NCBI GenBank assembly: GCA_900541465.1
Contig: UQJY01000020.1
Span: 1 to 18,262 of the forward strand
DNA length: 18,262 nucleotides
Direction: 5' to 3'
Source of the DNA: an uncultured Fusobacterium sp.
GTDB lineage: Bacteria; Fusobacteriota; Fusobacteriia; Fusobacteriales; Fusobacteriaceae
Shown: one piece after another, positions 6,576 to 13,379 of the stretch
Numbering within the stretch: position 1 is the first letter of the stretch
Layout of the letters: the number at the start of each line of letters is the position of its first letter
Translations under genes and position numbers: made by a program
The notes under the pieces: model-generated
Told to the model about the DNA's origin: nothing
The model's database searches: none
What the model saw: only the letters and a program-made list of their open reading frames with translations

Positions 6576-8890
6576 CCTACACCACCTTCACCTTGTCCGC
6601 CGAATCTAAATTCTTTTACATATCTGCAGGTTTTTAAATATTCCACAATTCCTTTTCTCAAAGCTCCTGTTCCATTTCCATGGATAACCTGAACTTCTTT
6701 ATATCCATTAAGCATAGCTCTGTCAAAATATGATTCAAGTTCATAGATTGCTTCTTCAACCATTTTTCCTCTTAAATCAATTTTTGGTTTTACACTTGTT
6801 CTGCTTGATGTTGATGCAGAACTGTAAGTTTTTTCTTTTTTCTCTGTTATCTTTTTAAGATCATCAAGAGGTACTTCAAGTTTTAAGATTCCTGCCTGAA
6901 TAAATGCTGTTTCTTTAGAAAGATTTATTTTTAAAACTACAGCATATTGTTTAAGGCTTAAAACAAGAACTTTTTCTCCCTCTTTTATATCAACTTTTCT
7001 CACTGTCTTAGGTTTCTGCTCAACATTTGCTTTTTTCTCTTGGTCAAGACTTGTTCTAAGCATATTAAGACTTTTTTGAACATTTTTCATGTCATCTTTT
7101 TTATTTTCTTCAGACTGAAGTTTTTTAACAAGAGCAGCTGCTTTATTCTGCATATCTTTAATCATTGCATCTGCTTTTTCATATGCTTCTTTTAGAATAA
7201 TATTTTTTTCAGCCTCAAGCTGTCTCAATCTCTCTTCATACTCTTCCTGGTCTTTTTTAGCTTTTTGTTTTAGTCTTTCAACTTCAACCTGCATAGCTTC
7301 AAGTTCATCAGCTTTGTCTTTTATGTTTGAAATCATTTTTTCAACTTTTTTATTTTCGTCGCTTATATATGATTTTGCCTTTTCTATAACTTCATCACAT
7401 ACACCTAATCTTTTTGCAATAGTAAGTGCATTACTTTCTCCAGGAATTCCTATAAGAAGTCTGTATGTTGGAGAAAGTGTATCAGCATTAAATTCCATTG
7501 AAGCTGTTTCAATTTCTTCTTCATTGTATCCATATGCTTTAACTTCACTGTAGTGAGTTGTTATCATAGATTTTACTTTTCTGTCTTTTAAATAGTCTAT
7601 AACTGCCATTGCAAAAGCAGAACCTTCAACAGGGTCTGTTCCTGAACCAAGCTCATCAAGAAGAACCAAAGAATTTTTTGTCACACTTGATAAAATTTCC
7701 TGAACATTTTTAAGATGTGCAGAGAAAGATGAAAGTGACTGTTCGATACTCTGTTCGTCTCCAATATCTGCATACACCCCAGAGAAAAATCCTATACTTG
7801 AAGTTTCTTTTGCTGGAATTGGTATTCCTGCAAGAGCCATAAGAGTAAGAAGCCCTGCAACCTTAAGAGCTACAGTTTTTCCTCCAGTATTTGGCCCTGT
7901 TATAAGAAGAGTATTATACTTTCTTCCTATTTCAAATGTAAGAGGAACAACCTTATCTTTTTCAATAAAAGGATGTCTTCCTTCAACTATTGAAAGCTGT
8001 TCTCTTGCATTTATCTCAGGAATTGCACAACTGTTTTCTATTGCATATCTTGATTTTCCATTTAAGAAATCTAGTTCTAAAACACCTTCCCCTATTTTTC
8101 TTATATCTTCAACATTCATTCTTATCTGGTCTGTTATTCTTAAAAGAATTTTTCTTATTTCTTCTCTTTCTCTTGCTTCAAGCTCTCTCATTTTATTGTT
8201 AAGAGAAACTATTGAAAGAGGTTCAATAAATACTGTCTGTCCGCTTGAAGATCTGTCATGTTCAATTCCTTTTATAAGACCTTTAAAATCTAATTTTACA
8301 GGAATGACACTTCTTCCGTCACGAATTGTAATTATTTTTTCCTGAATAGCTTTTGAATAAGTTTCATTTGAAAACATATCATCAAATTTTCTTTTTATAT
8401 TTGCTGATAAAAGTTTTTTCTGAGCTCTTATATCTCTTAAATCAAGAGAAGCATCATCTTGAATTTTTTTCTCATTATCTATTGTTTTATTTATTACATC
8501 TTCAATAAATTTTACAACAGGAACTGATAAAAATTTTCCTTTCAGCTCTTTATACTTATCTAAATCTTCAAGTCTGTTTTTAAAAAGTCTAAAAAGTCTT
8601 AAATTTTGATTTATGTCATAAAGTTCTTCAGGCTCAAAATACATTCCCATAAGATCGCATTTTTTTAATATCTCTAAAATATTTTTCATTCCAGCAGTTT
8701 CAATTCCACCGTCATATTTTGAAAAATCTATAAAATCTCTTACAATTTCAAAATCTTTTCTTAGTGAGTTTATATCTTTATAAATTCCAAGTTCATAAAC
8801 TCTTTCTTTGTTTTTTTCAATGACCATATATTCATTAAGAACATCTTTAAGTTTATTAAATTCTAATATATTATGGCTGTGAGTATTCAA
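6551..8890 (-). CDS. mutS2: MutS2 (ATPase with Smr nuclease domain)
   Basis: MutS2 is a MutS paralogue lacking the mismatch-recognition domain. It is linked to limiting recombination and, in B. subtilis, to rescue of collided ribosomes. The 779-aa protein has a core/lever region, the ATPase with Walker A GPNTGGKT (about 332-339) and Walker B LVLLDELGSGTDP (about 408-420), and a long Lys/Glu-rich coiled coil (about 510-625). The C-terminal Smr domain has DLRG (705-708) and HGNGTG (737-742). I choose TTG at 8890 as start. AAAGGTGAT is ideally placed 8 nt before it, whereas the in-frame GTG at 8899 lies inside that site. It is the first gene of the operon, behind an extended -10 promoter and next to a perfect dyad. 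Confidence 0.95.
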   Translation of the reverse strand: MNTHSHNILEFNKLKDVLNEYMVIEKNKERVYELGIYKDINSLRKDFEIVRDFIDFSKYDGGIETAGMKNILEILKKCDLMGMYFEPEELYDINQNLRLFRLFKNRLEDLDKYKELKGKFLSVPVVKFIEDVINKTIDNEKKIQDDASLDLRDIRAQKKLLSANIKRKFDDMFSNETYSKAIQEKIITIRDGRSVIPVKLDFKGLIKGIEHDRSSSGQTVFIEPLSIVSLNNKMRELEAREREEIRKILLRITDQIRMNVEDIRKIGEGVLELDFLNGKSRYAIENSCAIPEINAREQLSIVEGRHPFIEKDKVVPLTFEIGRKYNTLLITGPNTGGKTVALKVAGLLTLMALAGIPIPAKETSSIGFFSGVYADIGDEQSIEQSLSSFSAHLKNVQEILSSVTKNSLVLLDELGSGTDPVEGSAFAMAVIDYLKDRKVKSMITTHYSEVKAYGYNEEEIETASMEFNADTLSPTYRLLIGIPGESNALTIAKRLGVCDEVIEKAKSYISDENKKVEKMISNIKDKADELEAMQVEVERLKQKAKKDQEEYEERLRQLEAEKNIILKEAYEKADAMIKDMQNKAAALVKKLQSEENKKDDMKNVQKSLNMLRTSLDQEKKANVEQKPKTVRKVDIKEGEKVLVLSLKQYAVVLKINLSKETAFIQAGILKLEVPLDDLKKITEKKEKTYSSASTSSRTSVKPKIDLRGKMVEEAIYELESYFDRAMLNGYKEVQVIHGNGTGALRKGIVEYLKTCRYVKEFRFGGQGEGGVGCSVVTLK

Positions 8891-8925
8891 TCTTATCACC
8901 TTTTTTCTATATAATTTTACATTAT

Positions 8926-8934
8926 ATTATACCA
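8926..8934 (-). promoter_or_regulatory. Extended -10 promoter of the mutS2 operon
   Basis: Read on the minus strand, this is TGGTATAAT, an extended -10 element (TGN-TATAAT), about 36 nt upstream of the mutS2 start codon. No good -35 box lies 16-18 nt upstream; that position is occupied by the 8939-8972 dyad. The same TGGTATAAT string occurs ahead of holA. Confidence 0.6.
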
Positions 8935-8938
8935 TACC

Positions 8939-8972
8939 ACAGTGAAATATTGATAATACTTTATTTCACTGT
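8939..8972. promoter_or_regulatory. Perfect 11-bp dyad, candidate operator upstream of mutS2
   Basis: ACAGTGAAATA (8939-8949) and TATTTCACTGT (8962-8972) are exact reverse complements around a 12-nt spacer. Relative to the mutS2 -10 element the dyad covers the -35 region, a classic operator position. On the plus strand a T-run follows at about 8976, so a hairpin terminating stray plus-strand transcription is an alternative reading. Confidence 0.5.
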
Positions 8973-9035
8973 AAATTTTTTTTAGAAAGTTTTACTCTTT
9001 TTTTTACTTTTCTTTTTAATTTGTTTAAAAAGTCC

Positions 9036-9064
9036 TTGATATATTTTCTATATAATGATATAAT
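9036..9064 (+). promoter_or_regulatory. Sigma-70-type promoter of rpmB
   Basis: TTGATA (9036-9041) and TATAAT (9059-9064) are separated by exactly 17 nt, close to consensus for a housekeeping sigma factor. Transcription would start near 9071, giving a leader of about 30 nt with GGAGG at 9088-9092. Confidence 0.75.
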
Positions 9065-9101
9065 AATTTGCAATAATTATTTTAGGGGGAGGTGCTGATC
9101 G

Positions 9102-9359
9102 ATGCAAAGATGTGAAATTTCTGGTAAAGGAATTACTTTCGGAAACCAAATATCTCACTCTCACAGATTAACAGGAAGAGTTTGGAAACCAAATCTACAA
9201 CCAGTTACTGTTGTTATCAACGGACAAACATTAAAACTTAAAGTTTGTACTAAAGTTCTTAAGTCTATAAAAGGAGCTTCTGAAACTGAATTAATGCAAA
9301 TTTTAAAAGCAAACGCTAATACTTTAAGTCCAAGAATTACTAAAGCTCTAAGCAAATAG
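9102..9359 (+). CDS. rpmB: Large ribosomal subunit protein bL28
   Basis: This 85-aa protein is bL28 of the 50S subunit. It has the family signature [13 protein letters not shown]...GRVWKPNLQ (about 8-33) and a basic C-terminus ending in RITKALSK. Only two of the four zinc-ribbon cysteine positions remain (C4 in RCEISGKG and C49 in VCTKV), so this is the zinc-independent form. GGAGG lies 9 nt before the ATG. The gene is monocistronic, with its own promoter at 9036 and a terminator at 9385-9430. It is divergent from mutS2. Confidence 0.96.
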   Translation: MQRCEISGKGITFGNQISHSHRLTGRVWKPNLQPVTVVINGQTLKLKVCTKVLKSIKGASETELMQILKANANTLSPRITKALSK

Positions 9360-9384
9360 TAAAAACTCATAACTTATATGTATT

Positions 9385-9430
9385 AAAAAAAAGACAGCTT
9401 GTTTTACTTAACAAAGCATGTCTTTTTTTT
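9385..9430. terminator. Bidirectional terminator between rpmB and the flavodoxin gene
   Basis: An A-run (9385-9392), a stem AAAGACA-GCTTGTT paired with AACAAAGCATGTCTTT (with small bulges), and a T-run (9422-9430) make a hairpin with a T-tract on both strands. It serves rpmB on the plus strand and the convergent flavodoxin gene on the minus strand. Confidence 0.85.
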
Positions 9431-9451
9431 ATACCTGATTTTTTATATTTT

Positions 9452-9946
9452 TTAATCTTTCATCTCTTCTTTCAGTTGTTTCACCCAGTTTTCTATTCTT
9501 TCTTCTGTAAGTTCTTTTTGATTTTTATCATCTATTGCAAGACCTATAAATTTTCCTTTTTCAACACTTCTTGATTCTTCAAAATCATATCCCTCTGCTG
9601 ATGTTCTTCCAATAAGTTTTATATTATTGTATTTTATATATGTATAAATGACATTCATTCCCTCTACAAAAGTTTTTCCGAAAAATTCCTGATCTCCAAC
9701 TCCTATAAGAGCAATTTTTCTTCCGCCGAAATCTTTTCCTCCTAAAAATTTAAGATGACTTTCCCAGCTTTTCTGCACATCTCCTCTGTTCCAGCTTGAT
9801 GTTGCAAATATAAGCATATCGTAATTATCAATCTTTTCTTCTATTTCAGCTACATTCATAACATCTGCTCCAAGAAGTTCTCCTGCTCTTTCAGCCACTC
9901 TCTTAGTTACCCCTGTTGTGCTTCCATAGAAAATTCCTATTCTCAT
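9452..9946 (-). CDS. Flavodoxin (long-chain)
   Basis: Flavodoxins are FMN-carrying one-electron carriers that replace ferredoxin, often under iron limitation. The 164-aa protein has the FMN-phosphate loop GSTTGVTKRVA (8-18), the isoalloxazine loop ATSSWNRGDVQ (48-58) and a second flavin loop GVGDQEFFGKTF (82-93). The insertion typical of long-chain forms and the conserved GLAIDDKNQ...RIENWV ending are also present. AGGAGG lies upstream of the ATG, with a somewhat long spacing of about 10 nt. It is a single gene, convergent with rpmB and divergent from holA. The class is clear; the redox partner cannot be told from the sequence. Confidence 0.93.
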   Translation of the reverse strand: MRIGIFYGSTTGVTKRVAERAGELLGADVMNVAEIEEKIDNYDMLIFATSSWNRGDVQKSWESHLKFLGGKDFGGRKIALIGVGDQEFFGKTFVEGMNVIYTYIKYNNIKLIGRTSAEGYDFEESRSVEKGKFIGLAIDDKNQKELTEERIENWVKQLKEEMKD

Positions 9947-9989
9947 TATTTTCTTTCCTCCTGATTCTTTAAATCTATTTTAAAAAATA

Positions 9990-9998
9990 ATTATATCA
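9990..9998 (-). promoter_or_regulatory. Extended -10 promoter of the flavodoxin gene
   Basis: On the minus strand this reads TGATATAAT, an extended -10, about 44 nt before the flavodoxin ATG. No convincing -35 is seen. A perfect AT-rich inverted repeat (GTAAAAAATAT at 10006-10016 and its complement at 10050-10060) spans the upstream DNA between this promoter and that of holA. Confidence 0.5.
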
Positions 9999-10091
9999 TA
10001 TAGACGTAAAAAATATATAAAAAGTATAAAATTTATCTTCTGTATAAAAATATTTTTTACATAGAAAATTTTATTTTTATATTTAAGATTA

Positions 10092-10100
10092 TGGTATAAT
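10092..10100 (+). promoter_or_regulatory. Extended -10 promoter of holA
   Basis: TGGTATAAT forms an extended -10 about 32 nt before the holA start codon, leaving a leader of some 25 nt. The -35 region is only A/T-rich. The string is identical to the mutS2 -10 element. Confidence 0.55.
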
Positions 10101-10131
10101 TAGTTGTAAGAATTTTTAAGGAGGATTTATT

Positions 10132-11124
10132 TTGGTTTATTTTTTATACGGAGACATACCTTTACAACTGAAATATGATGAGCTTATAAAAAAAATAAGA
10201 GAAGAGAATGCTGGTATTCCTGAACAATATTTTGATGTCACTCAAGATGAAACAGACAGTATTTTTCAGGCTCTTTCTACAAATTCAATGTTTATTCCAA
10301 AGTCTCTTATTGTTATAAAAAGACTTGAAAAGATGAAAGGTCTTAACAATTTTATTAAATCTTTAGGAGAATTTAACTATTCTCAAAAGATTATAATTTT
10401 AATATACGAAGAAACTTTAAATGATTATGGAAAAACAGAAAATCCTTTAGAAAAAGCTCTTACTATGAAAAATCTTGAAGCTGTTGCAAAGCCTATATGT
10501 GCAAGAAAAGAGAAAGAAAAGAAATCTCTGCAGTTCTTCGTTGAAAAAGAACTTAAATGCACTGAATATGAAGCTGAAAAATTTATCGAAATGGTTGGAG
10601 AAGATTTCTTAAAAATAAAAAATGAAATAGCAAAAGTAGAAAACTTTTTAAATGGCGAACCATTTAATCTTGAAAAAATAAAAAATATTCTTTCTATAAA
10701 CACTGAATATAATCTCTACAAGCTTACAGAAAACTTTCTTTACAACAAAGAAAATAAAAATCTTATCGAGCATTTAAGAGCAGAAAAAAATCATATGCTT
10801 TTTCTTAATATTTTAGGAGAGGAGCTTACAGCTCTTCTTAAGCTTAAAGATCTTTCACAAAGGGGAATTATTAAAAAAGGAATGTCATACAATACTTTTA
10901 AAGCTGATATTTACCCTTCAATAAAAAAAGATTTTAAAATTAATTCCTTTAGATTTACAGCCGAATATCCCTTGTTTTTAAAATTTAAATATCTTGATTT
11001 ATACTCTATGAATTTTTATAAAAAGAAAATGAAAGATACACTGGTTATTGAGTATAAAATAAAAACAGGACAGATTGAAAATGATATAGGAATGGAAAAA
11101 TTTATTCTTGAATTTTTTCTTTGA
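10132..11124 (+). CDS. holA: DNA polymerase III subunit delta (clamp-loader subunit)
   Basis: HolA is the clamp-loader arm that opens the beta clamp. The 330-aa protein starts with a FLYGDIP segment, the degenerate AAA+ opening typical of delta. It continues with the family's acidic and helical pattern (AEKFIEMVGEDFLKIKNEIAK, about 147-167) and the C-terminal collar helices. Sequence conservation in HolA is low, but length and order fit well. The start is TTG at 10132, with AAGGAGG placed 7 nt upstream; it lies just before the YFLYGD motif. It is monocistronic with its own promoter. No terminator is visible before the cobalamin riboswitch, so some read-through into that leader is possible. 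Confidence 0.88.
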   Translation: MVYFLYGDIPLQLKYDELIKKIREENAGIPEQYFDVTQDETDSIFQALSTNSMFIPKSLIVIKRLEKMKGLNNFIKSLGEFNYSQKIIILIYEETLNDYGKTENPLEKALTMKNLEAVAKPICARKEKEKKSLQFFVEKELKCTEYEAEKFIEMVGEDFLKIKNEIAKVENFLNGEPFNLEKIKNILSINTEYNLYKLTENFLYNKENKNLIEHLRAEKNHMLFLNILGEELTALLKLKDLSQRGIIKKGMSYNTFKADIYPSIKKDFKINSFRFTAEYPLFLKFKYLDLYSMNFYKKKMKDTLVIEYKIKTGQIENDIGMEKFILEFFL

Positions 11125-11136
11125 TTTAATTAATAT
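11108..11136 (+). promoter_or_regulatory. Probable promoter of the riboswitch-cbiK unit
   Basis: TTGAAT (11108-11113), inside the last codons of holA, and TAATAT (11131-11136) are 17 nt apart. They would start transcription near 11143, just before the first aptamer stem. The region is A/T-rich, so chance matches are possible. Confidence 0.45.
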
Positions 11137-11148
11137 ATAAATAAATAC

Positions 11149-11391
11149 TTTTACAGTCTGCCTTAGGGCAGTTAAAAGGGAAGAGGAGTGAAATTCTCCC
11201 ATGGTCCCGCCACTGTGATGATGATGAAAGCATAAAATCCACTGAAACGGATGTTTTGGGAAGGTATGCCGGTAAGATGAATCTAAATCAGGAGACCTGC
11301 TGTAAAAATCAATGTTTTACTGCCTGCGAGGACAGGAGAAGTAATGACTTTTTGTCATGGACTTCTCTCAATTTTAATTGGGAGTTTTTTT
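11149..11391 (+). ncRNA. Cobalamin riboswitch with terminator platform
   Basis: The aptamer is closed by TTTTACAG (11149-11156) pairing with CTGTAAAA (11300-11307). Inside are the conserved AAAAGGGAA, GTGAAATTC, the B12-box core CCCGCCACTGTG (11206-11217), and AGGAGACCTGC near the 3' side. The expression platform follows. GAGAAGT (11336-11342) can pair with ACTTCTC (11361-11367) as an antiterminator. This competes with an intrinsic terminator, CTCTCAATT/AATTGGGAG (11365-11384) plus a T-run to 11391. By the known logic, bound cobalamin should favour termination and shut off the chelatase gene. The ribosome binding site lies downstream, outside the element. Confidence 0.95.
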
Positions 11392-11420
11392 ATTCCCAAA
11401 ATTTATATGAGGAGGTTTTT

Positions 11421-12344
11421 ATGAAAAAATTATTTGCTACAATGATGATGGCTGCAGCTATGTCTGCTGCCCTATACGGTGAAGAAGGGGGATTTGTGAA
11501 ATCTGATTTTTACAAAACAATGGAAAAAAATGACAAAGCATCTGTTCTGATGGTACACTTTGGAACAACCTTTGATGACACAAGAAAAAATACTATCGAT
11601 GCTGTCAATGATGAAGCCAAAAAAGAATTTCCTGATATGAAAATAAGAGAGGCTTACACATCAAGAATTATTATGAGAAGATTAAAGGAAAGAGGAATTG
11701 TAAAAGATAATCCTGCTGAAGCTCTTGATAAACTTGCCAAAGAAGGATACACTCACATAATAGTTCAGCCTACAAATGTAATAAATGGTGTTGAATCAAA
11801 AACCCTTGAACAACAGCTTGAAATGTACAAAGATAAATTTAAAGAAATAAGAACAGGTTCTGCTCTTCTTTCTGCTCCAGAAGACTATAAAGCTGTTGCT
11901 GAAATTATAAACAAAGAAGTCGGAGAACTTGCTGATGATGAAGCTGTGGTTCTTGTAGGACACGGGACTCACGACAGTGGAAATGCAGCTTATCCTGCTA
12001 TGGATTATACTGCAAAATCTATGGGATATAAATTCTATGTTGGAACTATTGAAGGTTTCCCTGAATTTGACGATGTTGTAAAAGGGCTTAAAAAAGATAA
12101 TATCAAAAAAGTTATCCTTATGCCTTTCATGTTTGTTGCCGGTGACCATGCTAACAATGATATTGCTGTTGACTGGAAAGAAGCACTTGAAAAAGAAGGA
12201 TTTATTGTTAAAGTTAAACTTACAAGCCTTGGTATGATGGAAGATATAAGAAAAATGTTTATAGATCATGCTAAATTTATGCTTGAAAATAAAAAAGAAG
12301 ATATGATTTCAAAAAAACTTTTCTATAGCACACAAAAAGATTAA
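11421..12344 (+). CDS. cbiK: Exported CbiK-type sirohydrochlorin cobaltochelatase
   Basis: CbiK-type class II chelatases insert Co2+ into sirohydrochlorin in the early-cobalt (anaerobic) B12 pathway. The 307-aa protein has the family opening VLMVHFGTT (43-50) and likely metal-site residues H181 (GHGTHDSGN), H243 (GDHANND) and E125 (INGVE). These match the two histidines and glutamate of Salmonella CbiK. Residues 1 to about 20 form a signal peptide (MKK, hydrophobic core, small residues before EEGG), so the protein should be exported. That resembles the periplasmic CbiK of Desulfovibrio. The ATG at 11421 follows GAGGAGG with good spacing; the longer reading frame beginning at 11256 would run back through the riboswitch. 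The gene is alone in its unit, with a terminator at 12361. Confidence 0.88.
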   Translation: MKKLFATMMMAAAMSAALYGEEGGFVKSDFYKTMEKNDKASVLMVHFGTTFDDTRKNTIDAVNDEAKKEFPDMKIREAYTSRIIMRRLKERGIVKDNPAEALDKLAKEGYTHIIVQPTNVINGVESKTLEQQLEMYKDKFKEIRTGSALLSAPEDYKAVAEIINKEVGELADDEAVVLVGHGTHDSGNAAYPAMDYTAKSMGYKFYVGTIEGFPEFDDVVKGLKKDNIKKVILMPFMFVAGDHANNDIAVDWKEALEKEGFIVKVKLTSLGMMEDIRKMFIDHAKFMLENKKEDMISKKLFYSTQKD

Positions 12345-12360
12345 TATAAAAAATTAAAAG

Positions 12361-12395
12361 ACTGCTGCAAATTTACAGCAGTTTTTTTATTTTTT
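12361..12395 (+). terminator. Terminator of cbiK
   Basis: ACTGCTG (12361-12367) pairs with CAGCAGT (12376-12382) around a short A/T loop and is followed at once by a run of T broken by a single A. This is a standard intrinsic terminator 16 nt past the cbiK stop. Confidence 0.9.
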
Positions 12396-12460
12396 GCCAA
12401 TGTATAATTAATTTTAACTATTTTCATTTTTATTATACAAAAAAGTGATAAGATGTTTTT

Positions 12461-12490
12461 TTGCTGGACTTTTTAATAGATTTGTACTAT
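12461..12490 (+). promoter_or_regulatory. Possible promoter of the marC-family gene
   Basis: TTGCTG (12461-12466) and TACTAT (12485-12490) are 18 nt apart. This implies a start near 12497 and a leader of about 95 nt with no clear structure. It also makes an upstream in-frame ATG at 12492 unlikely to be translated. Confidence 0.4.
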
Positions 12491-12590
12491 CATGTATTCG
12501 CTAAATATATATGTTTATTATTTTATATATTTATTTTTTTTATATTTTATTTCTCAGTCATTTTTTTTATTTATCGGAGGGTTGATTTTT

Positions 12591-13211
12591 ATGATTTTTC
12601 ACAATGTGATTGCTGATGCCCTAACTCTTATTGCTATACTTAACCCATTTGGGAACGTTCCTCTTTTTGTCAGCATGAGTGATGGAATGGATAAAGAAGT
12701 CCGTGCAAAGCTTTTTAAAACAATAGCTGTTACAGGTTTTTCTATTATGCTTATATTTGGTCTTGTGGGAGAATTTCTTATGAAGAACCTTTATAAGATA
12801 GAGATGAAAGAGCTTAGAATTGCAGGAGGATTCCTTCTTGCCGGTCTTGCTTTCAGAAATATTTTATTTCCTCCTAAAAAAGCCAAAGATAATGATATGC
12901 TTTCACTTACTGCTGAAGATCAAGTTAAACAAGGAGTTATTCCAATGGCTTTTCCAATGATGGTTGGTCCCGGAAGTCTTGCAACAATGCTTATTGTAAA
13001 ATCACAAACTGGGGTTGTTCAAAGTACACTTTCTCTTATTATCGCTTTTTCCGTTATAGGATTTATCCTTTACATTGGAACTTTTATCGAAAAACTTTTA
13101 GGAAAATTAGTTCTTTATATTCTTTCAAGAGTCATGCAGGTATTTATCATGTCCATAGGAGTAAGAATTTTTATTTCCGGTGTTCTTGAAGTAATTGCAA
13201 AAAATAAATAA
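12591..13211 (+). CDS. MarC-family (UPF0056) integral membrane protein
   Basis: This 206-aa protein belongs to the MarC family of six-helix inner-membrane proteins. Their function is not settled; the old link to antibiotic resistance was withdrawn. Markers are the N-terminal ILNPFGNVPLFVSM (14-27), the central PMAFPMMVGPGSLATML loop (about 119-135), and hydrophobic segments spread along the chain. The ATG at 12591 is used because CGGAGGG lies about 10 nt upstream and the family normally starts a few residues before the NPFG motif. The extension from 12492 is only A/T-rich hydrophobic coding noise. It sits alone between terminators at 12361 and 13220. Confidence 0.88.
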   Translation: MIFHNVIADALTLIAILNPFGNVPLFVSMSDGMDKEVRAKLFKTIAVTGFSIMLIFGLVGEFLMKNLYKIEMKELRIAGGFLLAGLAFRNILFPPKKAKDNDMLSLTAEDQVKQGVIPMAFPMMVGPGSLATMLIVKSQTGVVQSTLSLIIAFSVIGFILYIGTFIEKLLGKLVLYILSRVMQVFIMSIGVRIFISGVLEVIAKNK

Positions 13212-13219
13212 ATATATAA

Positions 13220-13245
13220 AAAGGGGCTTCTACTAAAGCCCCTTT
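13220..13245. terminator. Convergent terminator between the marC-family gene and metS
   Basis: AAAGGGGCTT (13220-13229) and AAGCCCCTTT (13236-13245) form a perfect 10-bp stem with a 6-nt loop. A/T-rich sequence flanks both sides, so it can end both the plus-strand marC-family transcript and the minus-strand metS transcript, although neither T-tract is a pure run. Confidence 0.8.
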
Positions 13246-13253
13246 CATATATT

Positions 13254-13355
13254 TTATAAATTTCCCTTTTTAACTGCTATAACAACTGTAGTTATTAATC
13301 CGCCCCAAACTATACCACAACCTATAAGCATCATTATTATTGCTCCTGCATTCAT
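13254..13355 (-). CDS. metS: MetS-like small subunit of the NSS transporter (33 aa)
   Basis: This gene is below common length cut-offs. It encodes 33 residues, MNAGAIIMMLIGCGIVWGG followed by a second hydrophobic half and KKGNL. The SAIIMMxxGxxxxWGG pattern is that of the MetS family, tiny single-helix partners of NSS transporters first described for methionine/alanine uptake in Corynebacterium glutamicum (MetPS). GGAGG is 6 nt before the ATG. It lies 24 nt downstream of the transporter gene on the same strand and ends just before the terminator at 13220-13245. The partner assignment is strong; the substrate is not decided by this subunit. Confidence 0.87.
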   Translation of the reverse strand: MNAGAIIMMLIGCGIVWGGLITTVVIAVKKGNL

Positions 13356-13379
13356 ATATTTCCTCCTTCAACAACTAAA

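Noticed and set aside
8891..8899. GTG at 8899 as the mutS2 start
   Set aside because: The only Shine-Dalgarno sequence (AAAGGTGAT) would overlap this codon; it is ideally spaced for the TTG at 8890.
11256..11420. N-terminal extension of the CbiK-like protein back to 11256
   Set aside because: It would be translated from the cobalamin aptamer and terminator. The ATG at 11421 has a strong ribosome binding site and begins a signal peptide.
12492..12590. Hydrophobic N-terminal extension of the MarC-family protein
   Set aside because: It lacks a ribosome binding site, overlaps the likely transcription start, and the family begins close to the ATG at 12591, which has GGAGG upstream.
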